Origin: Candidatus Methylomirabilota bacterium
GTDB taxonomy: Bacteria > Methylomirabilota > Methylomirabilia > Methylomirabilales > CSP1-5
Length of the DNA stretch: 40,919 nucleotides
Direction: 5' to 3'
NCBI GenBank assembly: GCA_027293415.1
Contig: JAPUFX010000075.1
Span: 1-40,919 of the forward strand
A model generated the notes under the pieces. That model made no database searches. It had not been told where the DNA came from and saw only the letters and a program-made list of their open reading frames with translations. Both the position numbers and the translations under genes were made by a program. This document shows positions 1 to 8,108 of the stretch, piece by piece; positions within the stretch are counted from its first letter, which is position 1, and the number at the start of each line of letters is the position of its first letter.

Positions 1-220
1 CGAGGTCAAAGTCGGCGTCGTACTTGATGTCACGGCGGGCCCGTTCCACGGCCATTTCGGCCACGTAGAGGGCACGGGTGGCGTTCTTGTCGTTAAAGGC
101 AATCTGGGTCTCGGTCATGGAGAGGGTCATGAAAATCGGCCCGAGGATAAACAGAACGACCATGCACAGGAGGGCTACGATCAGCACGAAACCGTTGTTG
201 TTCTTCATGGATGCCCTCAT
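1..220 (-). CDS. Type IV pilus minor-pilin assembly protein, PilX-like (N-terminal part; runs off window)
   Basis: Only the first ~73 codons are inside the window. The protein opens with a short polar stretch (MRASMKNNNG) and then a hydrophobic helix (FVLIVALLCMVVLFILG), followed by a segment rich in T, E and N and the phrase ALYVAEMAVERARRD. This matches the PilX N-terminal domain of minor pilins. I chose the ATG at 220 because a GAGGAGAAGGA ribosome site sits directly before it; an in-frame ATG at 208 is the alternative. It lies 9 bases after the stop of the PilW-like gene, so it is the fourth gene of a leftward minor-pilin operon. In that family the product works with PilV and PilW at the pilus tip or in initiation of pilus assembly. 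Confidence 0.75.
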   Translation of the reverse strand, partial: MRASMKNNNGFVLIVALLCMVVLFILGPIFMTLSMTETQIAFNDKNATRALYVAEMAVERARRDIKYDADFDL

Positions 221-229
221 TCCTTCTCC

Positions 230-964
230 TCAGATATTCCGGAGCCGAACGTCCGAGGTCAGCGGGAACGCATGTGTTCCCCCCATTGGCGCTACACCCT
301 CGGTCAACACCTGGATAGTGATCCGCTCGATCCGTGTCAGGTCCGCGGCCGCGACCGGAGAGGCCAGTTCTTTGAACTTCAGGACCGGATTGAGCTCGGT
401 CGCGTCATAGTAGAAATAGCGGAAGACCGTCGTGAGGGTCGGGTCGAGCTGCTCAGCAATGGGCGGCGGCTCGACGCACCCGTTGTCGGCCGGCGGCGCC
501 ACGAAGTCGGCCGGGACGGCCGCCGGGTTCCAGATCCAGAGCTTGCGCCGGACCTGCATACAGACCGGATCGTAGGTGTACTCGAGCATGTCTCCCCAGC
601 CATCGGGACCGATGCCCGCAGGGGCGTTGACATCGGCGACGAAACGGATGCTGGTTGCGGTCGCACTCTGGATCGCCCGCTGCGTCGTGGCGGGGTTCGT
701 CCCAGCCCCCAGGAGGGGCAAGGTATGGCTCGGGTCATAGCCGATCATCCGGAGCTCCCGGGAGACGAGATCAACCGCCGCGCGGGCATTCTGCTGGATG
801 TTGATCTTGACCTCCCCTTTGGCATAGGTCCTCCGATTGGCGTTGTACATCTGGTAGAGCCCGATCAGCACGATGGTTGAGATCACCGTGGCAATCAGGA
901 CCTCGAGCAAGGTGAAGCCGCCTGCTCCCCTTCTCCGCTTATCTTGCGGGCGCTTCGCACTCAT
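230..964 (-). CDS. Type IV pilus minor pilin, PilW-like
   Basis: A 244-residue prepilin. After a basic leader the type III signal GGFTLLEVLIATVIST appears at about residues 15-30: Gly before the cleavage site, Phe at +1 and Glu at +5 of the mature protein. A hydrophobic helix follows, then NARAAVDLVSRELRMIGYDP, which is typical of PilW-type minor pilins. The start codon overlaps the stop of the upstream PilV-like gene (ATGA at 961-964), so the two are translationally coupled. The rest is a soluble beta-rich pilin domain with no catalytic motif. By family it is cleaved by a prepilin peptidase and forms part of the pilus-priming complex in the inner membrane and periplasm. Confidence 0.85.
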   Translation of the reverse strand: MSAKRPQDKRRRGAGGFTLLEVLIATVISTIVLIGLYQMYNANRRTYAKGEVKINIQQNARAAVDLVSRELRMIGYDPSHTLPLLGAGTNPATTQRAIQSATATSIRFVADVNAPAGIGPDGWGDMLEYTYDPVCMQVRRKLWIWNPAAVPADFVAPPADNGCVEPPPIAEQLDPTLTTVFRYFYYDATELNPVLKFKELASPVAAADLTRIERITIQVLTEGVAPMGGTHAFPLTSDVRLRNI

Positions 965-1413
965 TCAGCCACCCGGGCGTCGAGCTGGAAGGTTTTGGCG
1001 CCGAAATTCCCCTCGGTCCAGTCCAAAATGACGGTGATCTCCGCAAACCGGTAGGGAGCAGTTCCCTGAAGCTGCACCCACGTCCTCCGGGTGAAATTGT
1101 AGCCGTCTCTTACTACGGGGGGGGCGATCGCCTCAGTTTCCGAAGGCGCGCCAGCTGGGGGCACCCCCGCCGCGTTCAAGCAGACCAGATCGGTGGGTGG
1201 AACTGTGCAGGCCGCTCCAAGGTCGAAGGGAAAGTTCCGCAGCGCTTCAATCTTTTGTTGTCCAAGGCTGGCCGCCGTGGTCATGCCGCCGCTGTAGACG
1301 ATGTTCTGATAGCCGGTCGGGAAAAGGCTAGCGAGGCCCAGGAGGGCCACGCTGAGGATCACCGACGCGATCATCACCTCGAGTAGGCTGAATCCACTTG
1401 CCCTACGCCCCAT
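961..1413 (-). CDS. Type IV pilus minor pilin, PilV-like
   Basis: A 150-residue prepilin with the cleavage and methylation signal SGFSLLEVMIASVILSVALLG at about residues 6-26, including Glu at +5. It then has the ...GYQNIVYSGGMTTAASLGQQKIEALRN-type segment seen in PilV proteins. Its stop overlaps the pilW start by four bases, and it begins 23 bases after the GspH/FimT-like gene. The order fimT-pilV-pilW-pilX is the usual minor-pilin cluster order. The protein should be anchored in the inner membrane until cleavage and then be incorporated into the pilus or its initiation complex. Confidence 0.85.
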   Translation of the reverse strand: MGRRASGFSLLEVMIASVILSVALLGLASLFPTGYQNIVYSGGMTTAASLGQQKIEALRNFPFDLGAACTVPPTDLVCLNAAGVPPAGAPSETEAIAPPVVRDGYNFTRRTWVQLQGTAPYRFAEITVILDWTEGNFGAKTFQLDARVAE

Positions 1414-1436
1414 CCCTTCCTCCCGTTCCTCGTTTG

Positions 1437-2069
1437 CTACTGGATTCGCACGTGGCCGGTCGCCGGGGAAATCCAGACTTGCCGCGTCTGCCCTATACTA
1501 TCCTTCGTGATCGTCAGCGGACTCACCCCATCGAAGCACTGGGTGAGGGGAGTAGTACAGAGCCTTCCGGAGGAGTTGAACCCGGCATACATTGGAGGGT
1601 TTGCCCCGGCCGCGCTGTTGTCCAGCTGGATGCCGGGAAAGCTCGCGCCGATCCGGATCCACGGCCCCACGTACTGATCAGCCGTTTGCCCCACTGGATC
1701 TATGGCGGCCGGCCAGGCGATCGCCGTGGTCCGGCGGCCCTCTATACGGTACTGGTTGGCATTGACTCCGCCCCGCCGGTCCCAGCCGCTGATTCGGTAC
1801 TCCCATCCGCTGCTCACTGCCTTGGACCTGGCCAGGCGCATGTCCCCCGCGATCTGCTGCACTGCCGCGTTAAACCGGGCATTGTCCACGCTGGTCATCA
1901 TCATCGGGAGGGCGGCCCCCGCCACGATAGCGGTCAGGGCGGCTGCCCCTACCAGTTCGATAAGCGTGACACCCTGGCTTCCCAGTTGGCGGATCCACTC
2001 TGTCACACCCGTCCTTTTTCTGGCGGTTGCCAGTTCGTTGTCCTTGACGTTGAAATCCCGTGTTCGCAT
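1437..2069 (-). CDS. GspH/FimT-type pseudopilin
   Basis: A prepilin with the signal SQGVTLIELVGAAALTAIV at about residues 30-48: Gly-Val at the cleavage site and Glu at +5. The FimT/GspH hallmark NAAVQQIAGDMRLARSKAVSSG follows. The remainder is the GspH beta domain, with a G-R-x-C-T...G-H-V-R-I ending. I placed the start at 2069 because GGAGGA lies five bases before that ATG; the reading frame stays open to 2132, but that part lacks a ribosome site. The leader before the signal is unusually long (about 30 residues). It is the first gene of the four-gene minor-pilin operon, about 335 bp downstream of the NtrC-type regulator on the same strand. Confidence 0.82.
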   Translation of the reverse strand: MRTRDFNVKDNELATARKRTGVTEWIRQLGSQGVTLIELVGAAALTAIVAGAALPMMMTSVDNARFNAAVQQIAGDMRLARSKAVSSGWEYRISGWDRRGGVNANQYRIEGRRTTAIAWPAAIDPVGQTADQYVGPWIRIGASFPGIQLDNSAAGANPPMYAGFNSSGRLCTTPLTQCFDGVSPLTITKDSIGQTRQVWISPATGHVRIQ

Positions 2070-2403
2070 GGCTTCCTCCGGTTCCTCTGGTCTCGTACCC
2101 GGTACAAGCAGGACCTGTACCAGGTACCTCATTTAACGCAACTATTTGATATGTAAGGGTAAATACCGTGTGGAGGGATGGAGCTAAAGGCCGGTGGAGA
2201 TGGAAAGATCTGTCATGCTGTCCAGAGGGGGGTCGGATCCGGACATTATGTCACACAGCAAACCGTCCAGGGCGTGGCGTTTGCCCCGGAGAGGGTCCGC
2301 TGAGGGATTGAGAGCAGTCCGTAAATGGATTTATCCTTTTATAGTTAGGGAGTTATGCTTGGGAAGTGTCAGGATATTTGGGAATGGCACCGCGCACGAC
2401 GAT
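2070..2403. other. Intergenic region between the NtrC-type regulator and the minor-pilin operon
   Basis: About 330 bp with no convincing gene on either strand. It should hold the terminator of the regulator gene and the promoter of the pilin operon. I found no clean sigma54 -24/-12 element. The closest match reads leftward at 2371-2356 and has the right GG-N10-GC spacing, but with GA instead of GG and AAGC instead of TTGC. Confidence 0.4.
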
Positions 2404-3801
2404 TCACGCGGACTCGGGCATCTTATTTTCGTGCAGGAGGCGGTCCAGCCCGTATCCCTTGATCTTCCGATACAAGGTGCGCTGTGAAATCCCCAGGAGC
2501 CGAGCAGCGGTGGTTTTGTTCCCGTTCACATCCTGGAGCGTAGCCAGGAGAGCCCGGCGCTCGAGCAAATCCAAGGGGGTCCCGACGTTGAATGTAATGG
2601 ACCGCTCGGTGGCCGGCTGCCGCAGCCCCCGGGGGAGGTTTTCGGCCTGGATCATCTCGCCCCGGGCCAACACCACCGCCCGTTCGATGCAGTTCTCCAG
2701 CTCGCGCACATTGCCTGGCCACTCGTAGTCGAGGAGTAGGGCGAGGGCCTCGGGGGCAATATCGCGGATCTCCTTCTTCTGACGTTGGTTATAGATCCCC
2801 AGGAAGTGATTGGTCAGCAGGGGAATGTCCTCCCGCCGATCCTTCAGGTCGGGAAGCCCGACCACAATGACGTTGAGGCGATAGTAGAGATCGGGCCGAA
2901 ACCTCCCTGCTGCCATCGCTTGGCTCAGATCCTGGTTGGTGGCGGCAATGATCCGGACATCCACCTTCATCGACTGCTCCCCACCCACCGGCTTGACCTC
3001 TCCCTCTTGGATCGCTCGGAGGAGCTTGACCTGCATGGTAGGGCTGGTTTCACTGATCTCGTCCAGGAAGAGGGTCCCGCCGTCCGCCTCCCGGAAGAGC
3101 CCGCGCTTGCTGGAGATGGCTCCGGTGAAGGCGCCCCGGAGGTGTCCGAACAGCTCGCTTTCGAGCAGGGTTTCCGTGAGTCCCCCGCAGTTCACGGCCA
3201 CAAAGGAGCGGTCCCTCCGGGGGCTATGGAAGTGCAACGCCTTGGCGATCAGCTCCTTGCCGGTCCCCGTCGTTCCCTGGATGAGCACCGTTGACTCGCT
3301 TTTCTCGAGGTCTTCAACCAGCCGGAAAATCTCTTGCATGCGGGGGGCCTTGCCGATGATGTTGGCGAACTGGTGCCGCTCCTCGAGCTGGCGCCGCAGA
3401 TAGAGATTCTCCTGGCGTAGCTGTTGCTCCTCGATCGCCCGCCGCACCAGGTGCAGGACTCGCTCGCTGGTGACCGGCTTGGTGATGTAGCCGTAGGCCC
3501 CGAGCTTGGTGGCTTCGACGGCCGAGTCGATTGAGGCGTACGCGGTCGTGATGATCACCGACAGCGCAGGGAGGGATTCGTGAATCGCCTTGAGAAAGGC
3601 TAGGCCGTCCATGCCCGGCATCCGAAGGTCGGTCATCACCAGATCGACTGGCGCTCCTTGGACGATGTTGAGTCCCTCCTTGCCGGTGGTTGCGGTGACC
3701 ACCTGATAGCCGTGGGACTCCAGGATCGTCTGGAGCAACTCCCGGGACCCGGGATCGTCGTCCACTGCAAGGACCTTAATCTTCTTGGGATCGATCTTCA
3801 C
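2404..3801 (-). CDS. Sigma54-dependent response regulator, NtrC family (PilR-like by context)
   Basis: A 465-residue three-domain regulator. Residues 8-120 are a receiver with the acidic pocket D14-D16, phospho-acceptor D58 (MTDLRMPGMDG) and K108. Residues ~145-375 are the sigma54-interacting AAA+ domain: Walker A GTTGTGKE at 176-183, the sigma54-contact loop GAFTGA at 223-228, Walker B GGTLFLDEI, and the arginine-finger region. The C terminus is a Fis-type helix-turn-helix (NKTTAARLLGISQRTLYRKI). It lies directly upstream of minor-pilin genes on the same strand, so a PilR-like role in pilin transcription is likely. No histidine kinase gene is adjacent. PilR, AtoC-like or ZraR-like naming cannot be settled from sequence alone. 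Confidence 0.9.
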   Translation of the reverse strand: MKIDPKKIKVLAVDDDPGSRELLQTILESHGYQVVTATTGKEGLNIVQGAPVDLVMTDLRMPGMDGLAFLKAIHESLPALSVIITTAYASIDSAVEATKLGAYGYITKPVTSERVLHLVRRAIEEQQLRQENLYLRRQLEERHQFANIIGKAPRMQEIFRLVEDLEKSESTVLIQGTTGTGKELIAKALHFHSPRRDRSFVAVNCGGLTETLLESELFGHLRGAFTGAISSKRGLFREADGGTLFLDEISETSPTMQVKLLRAIQEGEVKPVGGEQSMKVDVRIIAATNQDLSQAMAAGRFRPDLYYRLNVIVVGLPDLKDRREDIPLLTNHFLGIYNQRQKKEIRDIAPEALALLLDYEWPGNVRELENCIERAVVLARGEMIQAENLPRGLRQPATERSITFNVGTPLDLLERRALLATLQDVNGNKTTAARLLGISQRTLYRKIKGYGLDRLLHENKMPESA

Positions 3802-3812
3802 TCTTGCCTCCA

Positions 3813-3887
3813 GGTACCAACAGGCAACCCAGCGGCCCGCCGACCAAGTTCCGTAGCTAACCCAGCTTCTCCCTTGGTGACGGTACC
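3813..3887 (-). promoter_or_regulatory. Nested inverted repeats in the 5' leader of the response-regulator gene
   Basis: Three perfect complementary pairs are nested within 75 bases just upstream of the regulator start. They are GGTACC at 3813-3818 with 3882-3887, ACCAAG/CTTGGT at 3843-3848 with 3873-3878, and AGCT at 3855-3858 with 3864-3867. On the leftward transcript the phrase GCTGGGTT also occurs twice. This looks like a folded mRNA leader. I could not match it to a known riboswitch; the c-di-GMP-I core sequences are not recognisable. Confidence 0.35.
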
Positions 3888-4233
3888 GGGTTCAGTTGCT
3901 CTCGGAATGAGCCGCTGCACAGCGGCCGGCTTGTGATATGCTCCCCCTCCTCAAGTCCGGATCGAGCGCCACGGGAACAAGGGGCTTGATTTTGTCGGCG
4001 CAGACCTAAAAAACTCGCATCTTGAAATTGGTTGCAAGGATCGGACCAAAGCGCAATCTCCGCGTCAGCACGCTGTTTGCTGATTTTGGCGGGGGCGTGG
4101 ATGATCTCAGGAAATTGCACCTTGAAACCTCGGATGAGCAGCACCCCTCTCCGGTGACGATCCGAGCGGTGAGGGAGTTATCGGTGGCATGGGTGGAAAA
4201 CTGTGGAGGCCAAAACTGGGGAGCTGTGGGCAA
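3888..4233. other. Non-coding region between the amidohydrolase gene and the regulator leader
   Basis: About 350 bp without a supportable gene; the short open frames here lack ribosome sites and family features. It should contain the regulator promoter and the end of the amidohydrolase transcript, but I see no clear sigma70 promoter or terminator. Confidence 0.4.
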
Positions 4234-5163
4234 CTACCGTGCTAGGAGGCGGGCAATATTCCCGCTGAACATCTGGGTAACCTGTGGGGCCGGGACCTGC
4301 AACGCCTCGAGGACCTCTACCTGGGCATCGAAGATATCCTTCCGCCAGCCCCGAGGAAAGAAACTGGAATCCGTTCCAAAGAGAATCCGTTCTGGGCCCA
4401 AGACCTGAAGGCTCTTGGCGAAGAGGGTCTTCAAGTCGAGGGGATAGGGCATGAGATGCACCCAGTCGTTGGAGCTCGACGTATCGGTATAGATGTTCGA
4501 GCACTGATCGGCGAGCAAAAGAAGCTCCCGAAAGTAACCACACCCAAAGTGCGGGATGACAAAGGGCAGGTTGGGAAATGCCTTAGCCACGCCGTGGAGA
4601 TCCACCGGGTTGGCGAACCGCATTTCGAACCGGCTAGGGAGACCCAGCTTCTCGCGGATGCCCACCTTCAGGTAGCCGCAGTGGACAAAAACGATGCCGC
4701 CATGTGCGGCAGCAGTTTCGTAGATCGGCAGGAGGCGTTGGTCCCACAGGTGGAAGCGGTGCATGGCGGGAAAGAGGCACACCCCTCTCACCCCCAGCTC
4801 GGCAAAGGCCCGCGTGATCCGAGCGGGTGCATCATCGGATATGGGATTCAGCAAGAAGTAGGCGATGATCCGGTCAGGGTAGGCCTGGGCTGCTGCTGCG
4901 ACCGATTCCTCGTCCCTTGGGACGCTCGCGATCAAGACCATCCGGCTAATCCCGTGTCGATTCATCTCGGCCACCCACTGCTTGCCGAGGTCTACCGGGT
5001 CCGCCTCGGGAAATTCCCAGGGGATTCTTTTTCGCAGAGTGGGGTAAAGTTCTACCTCGGAAGGTGGTTCGGGCAGCTCTGCTGCCAAGGTGGCGAAGAA
5101 CCGGTAGGAGAAGAAATGGGCGTGCGCGTCAATGACCGGCATCTCGCCGAAGGGCGTCTGCAT
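4234..5163 (-). CDS. Amidohydrolase family 2 (metal-dependent TIM-barrel hydrolase/decarboxylase)
   Basis: A 309-residue protein of the amidohydrolase-2 superfamily. It shows the N-terminal metal motif DAHAH (residues 12-16), a mid-barrel histidine in FVHCG, a second in PHFGCG, and the C-terminal aspartate in FGTDSS. These are the expected metal and catalytic ligands of ACMSD-like decarboxylases and related hydrolases. The ATG at 5163 follows GGGAGG with five bases between. No neighbour reveals the substrate. It is a probable cytosolic enzyme with no signal peptide. It faces left, away from the endonuclease III gene, with the intervening 220 bp holding one copy of a dispersed repeat. Confidence 0.85.
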   Translation of the reverse strand: MQTPFGEMPVIDAHAHFFSYRFFATLAAELPEPPSEVELYPTLRKRIPWEFPEADPVDLGKQWVAEMNRHGISRMVLIASVPRDEESVAAAAQAYPDRIIAYFLLNPISDDAPARITRAFAELGVRGVCLFPAMHRFHLWDQRLLPIYETAAAHGGIVFVHCGYLKVGIREKLGLPSRFEMRFANPVDLHGVAKAFPNLPFVIPHFGCGYFRELLLLADQCSNIYTDTSSSNDWVHLMPYPLDLKTLFAKSLQVLGPERILFGTDSSFFPRGWRKDIFDAQVEVLEALQVPAPQVTQMFSGNIARLLAR

Positions 5164-5242
5164 TGGATCCTCCCAAGCGTGAGTGCTCCCGGATTATATC
5201 CGTTGCCCTGTCGCTTTGCAACGAATCTGGCCCGCCCGCAAA

Positions 5243-5312
5243 GGGCTCGGGGAGTGAGCCTTCGCCGGCGGAACATTGCACAGGTCAATTGAGCGGAAAC
5301 CCTTCATGTTGC
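5243..5312. repeat. Dispersed repeat, copy 1
   Basis: About 65-70 bases aligning with 12679-12740. Both copies contain GGGCTCGGGGAGTG, then CCTTC, CCGGCGGAACATT, CAC, GGTC and a GCG-AA-CCCT ending, with scattered substitutions. Both copies are in the same orientation and in non-coding DNA. No terminal repeats or coding potential were seen, so it is not an insertion sequence. Confidence 0.6.
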
Positions 5313-5386
5313 GCGGTGTTCCATCTCCCCCGCCCCCTCAAAGGTGCCGTTGTGCTTCTTTTTCCGCTCGGTTATCATGATTGCCG

Positions 5387-6043
5387 ATGAAGGATGCTGA
5401 CATTACCGCAATTGTTCGCACGCTCAAACGAGAGGTGGAGCGATGGGGTCCGACCGCCGTTGGACAGGTCGCCGAGGACTCCCACGACCCCTTTCGCATC
5501 CTCATCTCCTGTCTTCTGAGCCTGCGGACCAAGGACGAGGTGACCGGCGGGGCGTCTGCGCGCCTCTTTCGTCTGGCCGACACCCCGGCGACGATGCTTC
5601 AGCTCCGGGAGAGGACGATCGCGCGGCTGATCTACCCGGTTGGTTTCTACCGGACCAAGGCCAAGGTAATCCGTGGGGTCTGCCGGAGCCTGATCGAAGA
5701 GTACGAGGGCCGGGTTCCAGATGATATCGATGAACTCCTGAAATTAAAAGGAGTGGGCCGGAAAACGGCGAATTTAGTGGTTTCTGTCGGCTATGGCAAA
5801 CCGGGGATCTGCGTCGATACCCATGTCCACCGGATCTCGAATCGCTGGGGCTATGTAAAGACACGGACGCCCGAGGAGACGGAACAGGCTCTGCGGCGCA
5901 AGCTCCCCCGGCGGCACTGGATTGTGTTCAACGATCTGCTGGTCAGCTTCGGCCAAAACGTCTGTAAGCCGATCTCACCGCTGTGTAGCCGATGCCCTGT
6001 GGAGCGATACTGCGCCAAGGTGAGGGTCACGAGGAGTCGATGA
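5387..6043 (+). CDS. nth: Endonuclease III (DNA glycosylase/AP lyase)
   Basis: A 218-residue HhH-GPD glycosylase that removes oxidised pyrimidines in base-excision repair. The helix-hairpin-helix LKGVGRKTANLV contains the catalytic lysine, and VDTHVHRISNR contains the catalytic aspartate. The C terminus carries the [4Fe-4S] signature with exact endonuclease III spacing, C-x6-C-x2-C-x5-C (CKPISPLCSRCPVERYC). I prefer the ATG at 5387; a TTG two codons earlier is also possible, and neither has a strong ribosome site. The stop overlaps the start of the next gene by four bases (ATGA at 6040-6043), so the peptidase gene is co-transcribed. Confidence 0.95.
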   Translation: MKDADITAIVRTLKREVERWGPTAVGQVAEDSHDPFRILISCLLSLRTKDEVTGGASARLFRLADTPATMLQLRERTIARLIYPVGFYRTKAKVIRGVCRSLIEEYEGRVPDDIDELLKLKGVGRKTANLVVSVGYGKPGICVDTHVHRISNRWGYVKTRTPEETEQALRRKLPRRHWIVFNDLLVSFGQNVCKPISPLCSRCPVERYCAKVRVTRSR

Positions 6044-7605
6044 AAGGCAGAGGTTCAGAGTTGAGGGTTCAGAGTTCAGGGAGGAGAGGATATCTCGGGG
6101 CCTGGATCGTTTTCCTTCCGCTGCTCGTGGCTGCATCGGCGCTACGGGGGGAGGGGATTATCACTCCGTCCGCGCTGCTCGAGCAGGTGGGGATCCTGGC
6201 GTCACCAGCCATGACGGGTCGCGGAGTCGGTACCCCGGGGATTGATAGGGCGGCGGATCACATCGCCCGGGAGTTTCAGATGGCGGGCCTGAAACCGGGA
6301 GGAACCCACAGGTTCCACCAACCGCTTTCGGTGATTACCGGGGTGAAGGTGGGACGAAAGACCCGAATGCGCCTCATAAGCTGGGGGCACGATCAGCAGC
6401 GGTCAGCTGCCCTTTCTGAACAACTTTTTGCCCCCTTTGGTTTCTCTGAGGACGGAGCAGTAGAAGCAGAAGTTGTTTTTGCGGGATATGGGATTACTGC
6501 ACCCGAGCTGGAGTACGATGACTATGCTGAGGTCGACGTAACTGACAAGGTCGTCCTCGTCATGACCCATGAGCCACGGGAGAAAGATGAAAAAAGCCCT
6601 TTCCGGGATCCGGAGGCGTACCGGTACACGGAGGTTCGGTATAAAACCATCAATGCGAGGGAACATGGGGCCAAGGCCATCATCATCGTGGAAGATCCGC
6701 TGAGTCATGAGGGAGAGCACGAGGACCTCTTTGCCATCCGGGGCGTGGCGGGAGGTCGCCGAGCCGGGATCGTCGCCGTGAATGCCAAACGGAGCGTCGC
6801 CGAGAGTCTCCTCAGATCCACCGGAAAGACCTTGGTTCGGTTACAGCAAGCAATCGATCGGGCTCTCAAGCCACAGAGCCTGCCGATCCCGAGGGCTCGG
6901 GTGGCAATCCGGGTTGAGCTGATTGAAGAGCGCGGAACCACCGCCAATATCATCGGTGTCCTCCTCGGATCGGATCCGGTCCTCCGGGAGACCGCTATCG
7001 TCGTGGGCGCCCACTACGACCACCTGGGCCTCGGAGGAGAATACTCTCTCGCCCCCTCTCGGTACGGCGAGATTCACCCTGGTGCCGATGACAATGCGTC
7101 AGGGACGGCGGGTTTGATCCTCCTAGCCAGAGCCTTTGCCCAGAGCGGCGGAGCCAAGCGAACCCTGATTTTTGCCGCCTTCTCTGCCGAGGAGTTAGGG
7201 ATCGTGGGTTCCTCCCATTACGCCAAAAATCCCTGGTTTCCGCTTCAACAGACCGTGGCCATGGTCAATCTGGACATGATCGGCCGCCTCAAGAATCGGA
7301 CCCTCTACGCCTTCGGTGTCAAGACAGGGAAGGAGTTCGCCGACCTCCTTGGGGAAGTGAATCAGAACCCCGGGCTCACGCTCACACTCGGCGGGGACGG
7401 GTACGGCCCTTCGGATCACACCAGTTTCTACGCCCGAGGGGTGCCGTCCTCTTCTTCTTCACCGGCCCGCATACCGACTACCACCGACCTTCGGACACCG
7501 CAGACAAGGTCAACGGGGAAGGACTGGCCGAGGTGTCTCGCTTCGTGTATCGGGTCGTCGAGTATTTGGCCAATCGCGCCCAGGCAATCACCTACGTCAA
7601 GGTAA
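6040..7605 (+). CDS. M28-family zinc metallopeptidase; frameshifted near its C terminus
   Basis: Secreted aminopeptidase-type protein. A hydrophobic signal or anchor (LGAWIVFLPLLVAASAL) follows a basic start. Residues ~120-270 resemble a PA (protease-associated) domain. The M28 catalytic part has all the expected zinc ligands and the catalytic glutamate: AHYDHLG, GADDNASG, FSAEELG, NLDMIGR and SDHTSF. Right after SDHTSFYARG the frame is lost at about 7444-7450, where one base seems missing. The next frame continues VLFFFTGPHTDYH and joins the PDZ segment ending at 7907. Read through, the intact protein would be ~622 residues. The ATG at 6040 has GAGGAG upstream and overlaps the nth stop. The N-terminal residues GSELRVQSSGRRG are encoded by a tandem DNA repeat. 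Confidence 0.85.
   Translation: MKGRGSELRVQSSGRRGYLGAWIVFLPLLVAASALRGEGIITPSALLEQVGILASPAMTGRGVGTPGIDRAADHIAREFQMAGLKPGGTHRFHQPLSVITGVKVGRKTRMRLISWGHDQQRSAALSEQLFAPFGFSEDGAVEAEVVFAGYGITAPELEYDDYAEVDVTDKVVLVMTHEPREKDEKSPFRDPEAYRYTEVRYKTINAREHGAKAIIIVEDPLSHEGEHEDLFAIRGVAGGRRAGIVAVNAKRSVAESLLRSTGKTLVRLQQAIDRALKPQSLPIPRARVAIRVELIEERGTTANIIGVLLGSDPVLRETAIVVGAHYDHLGLGGEYSLAPSRYGEIHPGADDNASGTAGLILLARAFAQSGGAKRTLIFAAFSAEELGIVGSSHYAKNPWFPLQQTVAMVNLDMIGRLKNRTLYAFGVKTGKEFADLLGEVNQNPGLTLTLGGDGYGPSDHTSFYARGVPSSSSSPARIPTTTDLRTPQTRSTGKDWPRCLASCIGSSSIWPIAPRQSPTSR
6052..6084 (+). repeat. Tandem GGTTCAGAGTT repeat inside the peptidase N terminus
   Basis: GGTTCAGAGTT occurs at 6052-6062 and again at 6066-6076 (14-base period), followed by CAGGG. 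The same 11-mer followed by CATGGTTCAGGG is found in the intergenic palindromic repeat at 14882. Here it is translated as part of the peptidase leader. Confidence 0.6.
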
Positions 7606-7907
7606 AAGAACCTCCACCGGCAGGGAGAGGTCGAGGCTACGGGGCCTACTTTGGCTCGATCCCCGACTTCGGGTTTGAGGAAGAGACCGGGGTCCTGCTC
7701 ACCGGAGTCCGGCCTGGAAGCCCGGCAGAGAAGGCCGGCTTATACGAGGGTGATCTCATCGTGAGGATGGCCGGGGTCCGTATCAAGAATCTTTACGACC
7801 TGGTCTATGTCCTCCGATCCAAGCGGACCGGTGACACAATCGAGGTGGTCTTTATACGCAACGGCAAAGAGATCCGGAAAACCACTACCCTTGGGCGCCG
7901 CCGCTAA
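7533..7907 (+). CDS. PDZ-domain C-terminal fragment of the M28 peptidase
   Basis: This 124-residue frame is the displaced C terminus of the preceding peptidase, not an independent gene. Its frame is open before the first Met, giving VLFFFTGPHTDYHRP and DTADKVNGEGLAEVSRF, the usual end of the M28 domain. The PDZ domain follows: GVLLTGVRPGSPAEKAGL, EGDLIVRMAGVRIKNLYDL and the final strand GDTIEVVFIRNG. M28 peptidases with a C-terminal PDZ domain are a common architecture. The overlap with the upstream frame and the lack of a ribosome site both support a frameshift. Whether it is a sequencing error or a real mutation cannot be told here. Confidence 0.75.
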   Translation: MSRFVYRVVEYLANRAQAITYVKVKEPPPAGRGRGYGAYFGSIPDFGFEEETGVLLTGVRPGSPAEKAGLYEGDLIVRMAGVRIKNLYDLVYVLRSKRTGDTIEVVFIRNGKEIRKTTTLGRRR

Positions 7908-8108
7908 CCATGATAGGCGTTCTTTACATTCGCCCGTCCCGCCGGGTTCCCCTCGTCCCCACGAGCTTGATTTCCGTACATACCACCGTGCCGTCCGCGA
8001 CCCACCGGCGGCCTCATTTTTGCACTACCCCCCCCTTCCGGGCGCATAGCGTTCTCTTGTTCTTCAGGCAACTCTTTGTGACTGGGGACCTGATCCACAA
8101 GGGTAAAG

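Noticed and set aside
2356-2395. Possible sigma54 promoters for the pilin genes (TGGCAC at 2385 rightward; TGACACTTCCCAAGCA leftward at 2371-2356)
   Set aside because: The rightward TGGCAC has no TTGC at the right spacing. The leftward match has GG-N10-GC spacing but two mismatches in core bases.
4022-4408. 128-residue rightward open frame overlapping the amidohydrolase gene
   Set aside because: It is mostly antisense to the amidohydrolase and has no recognisable domain or ribosome site.
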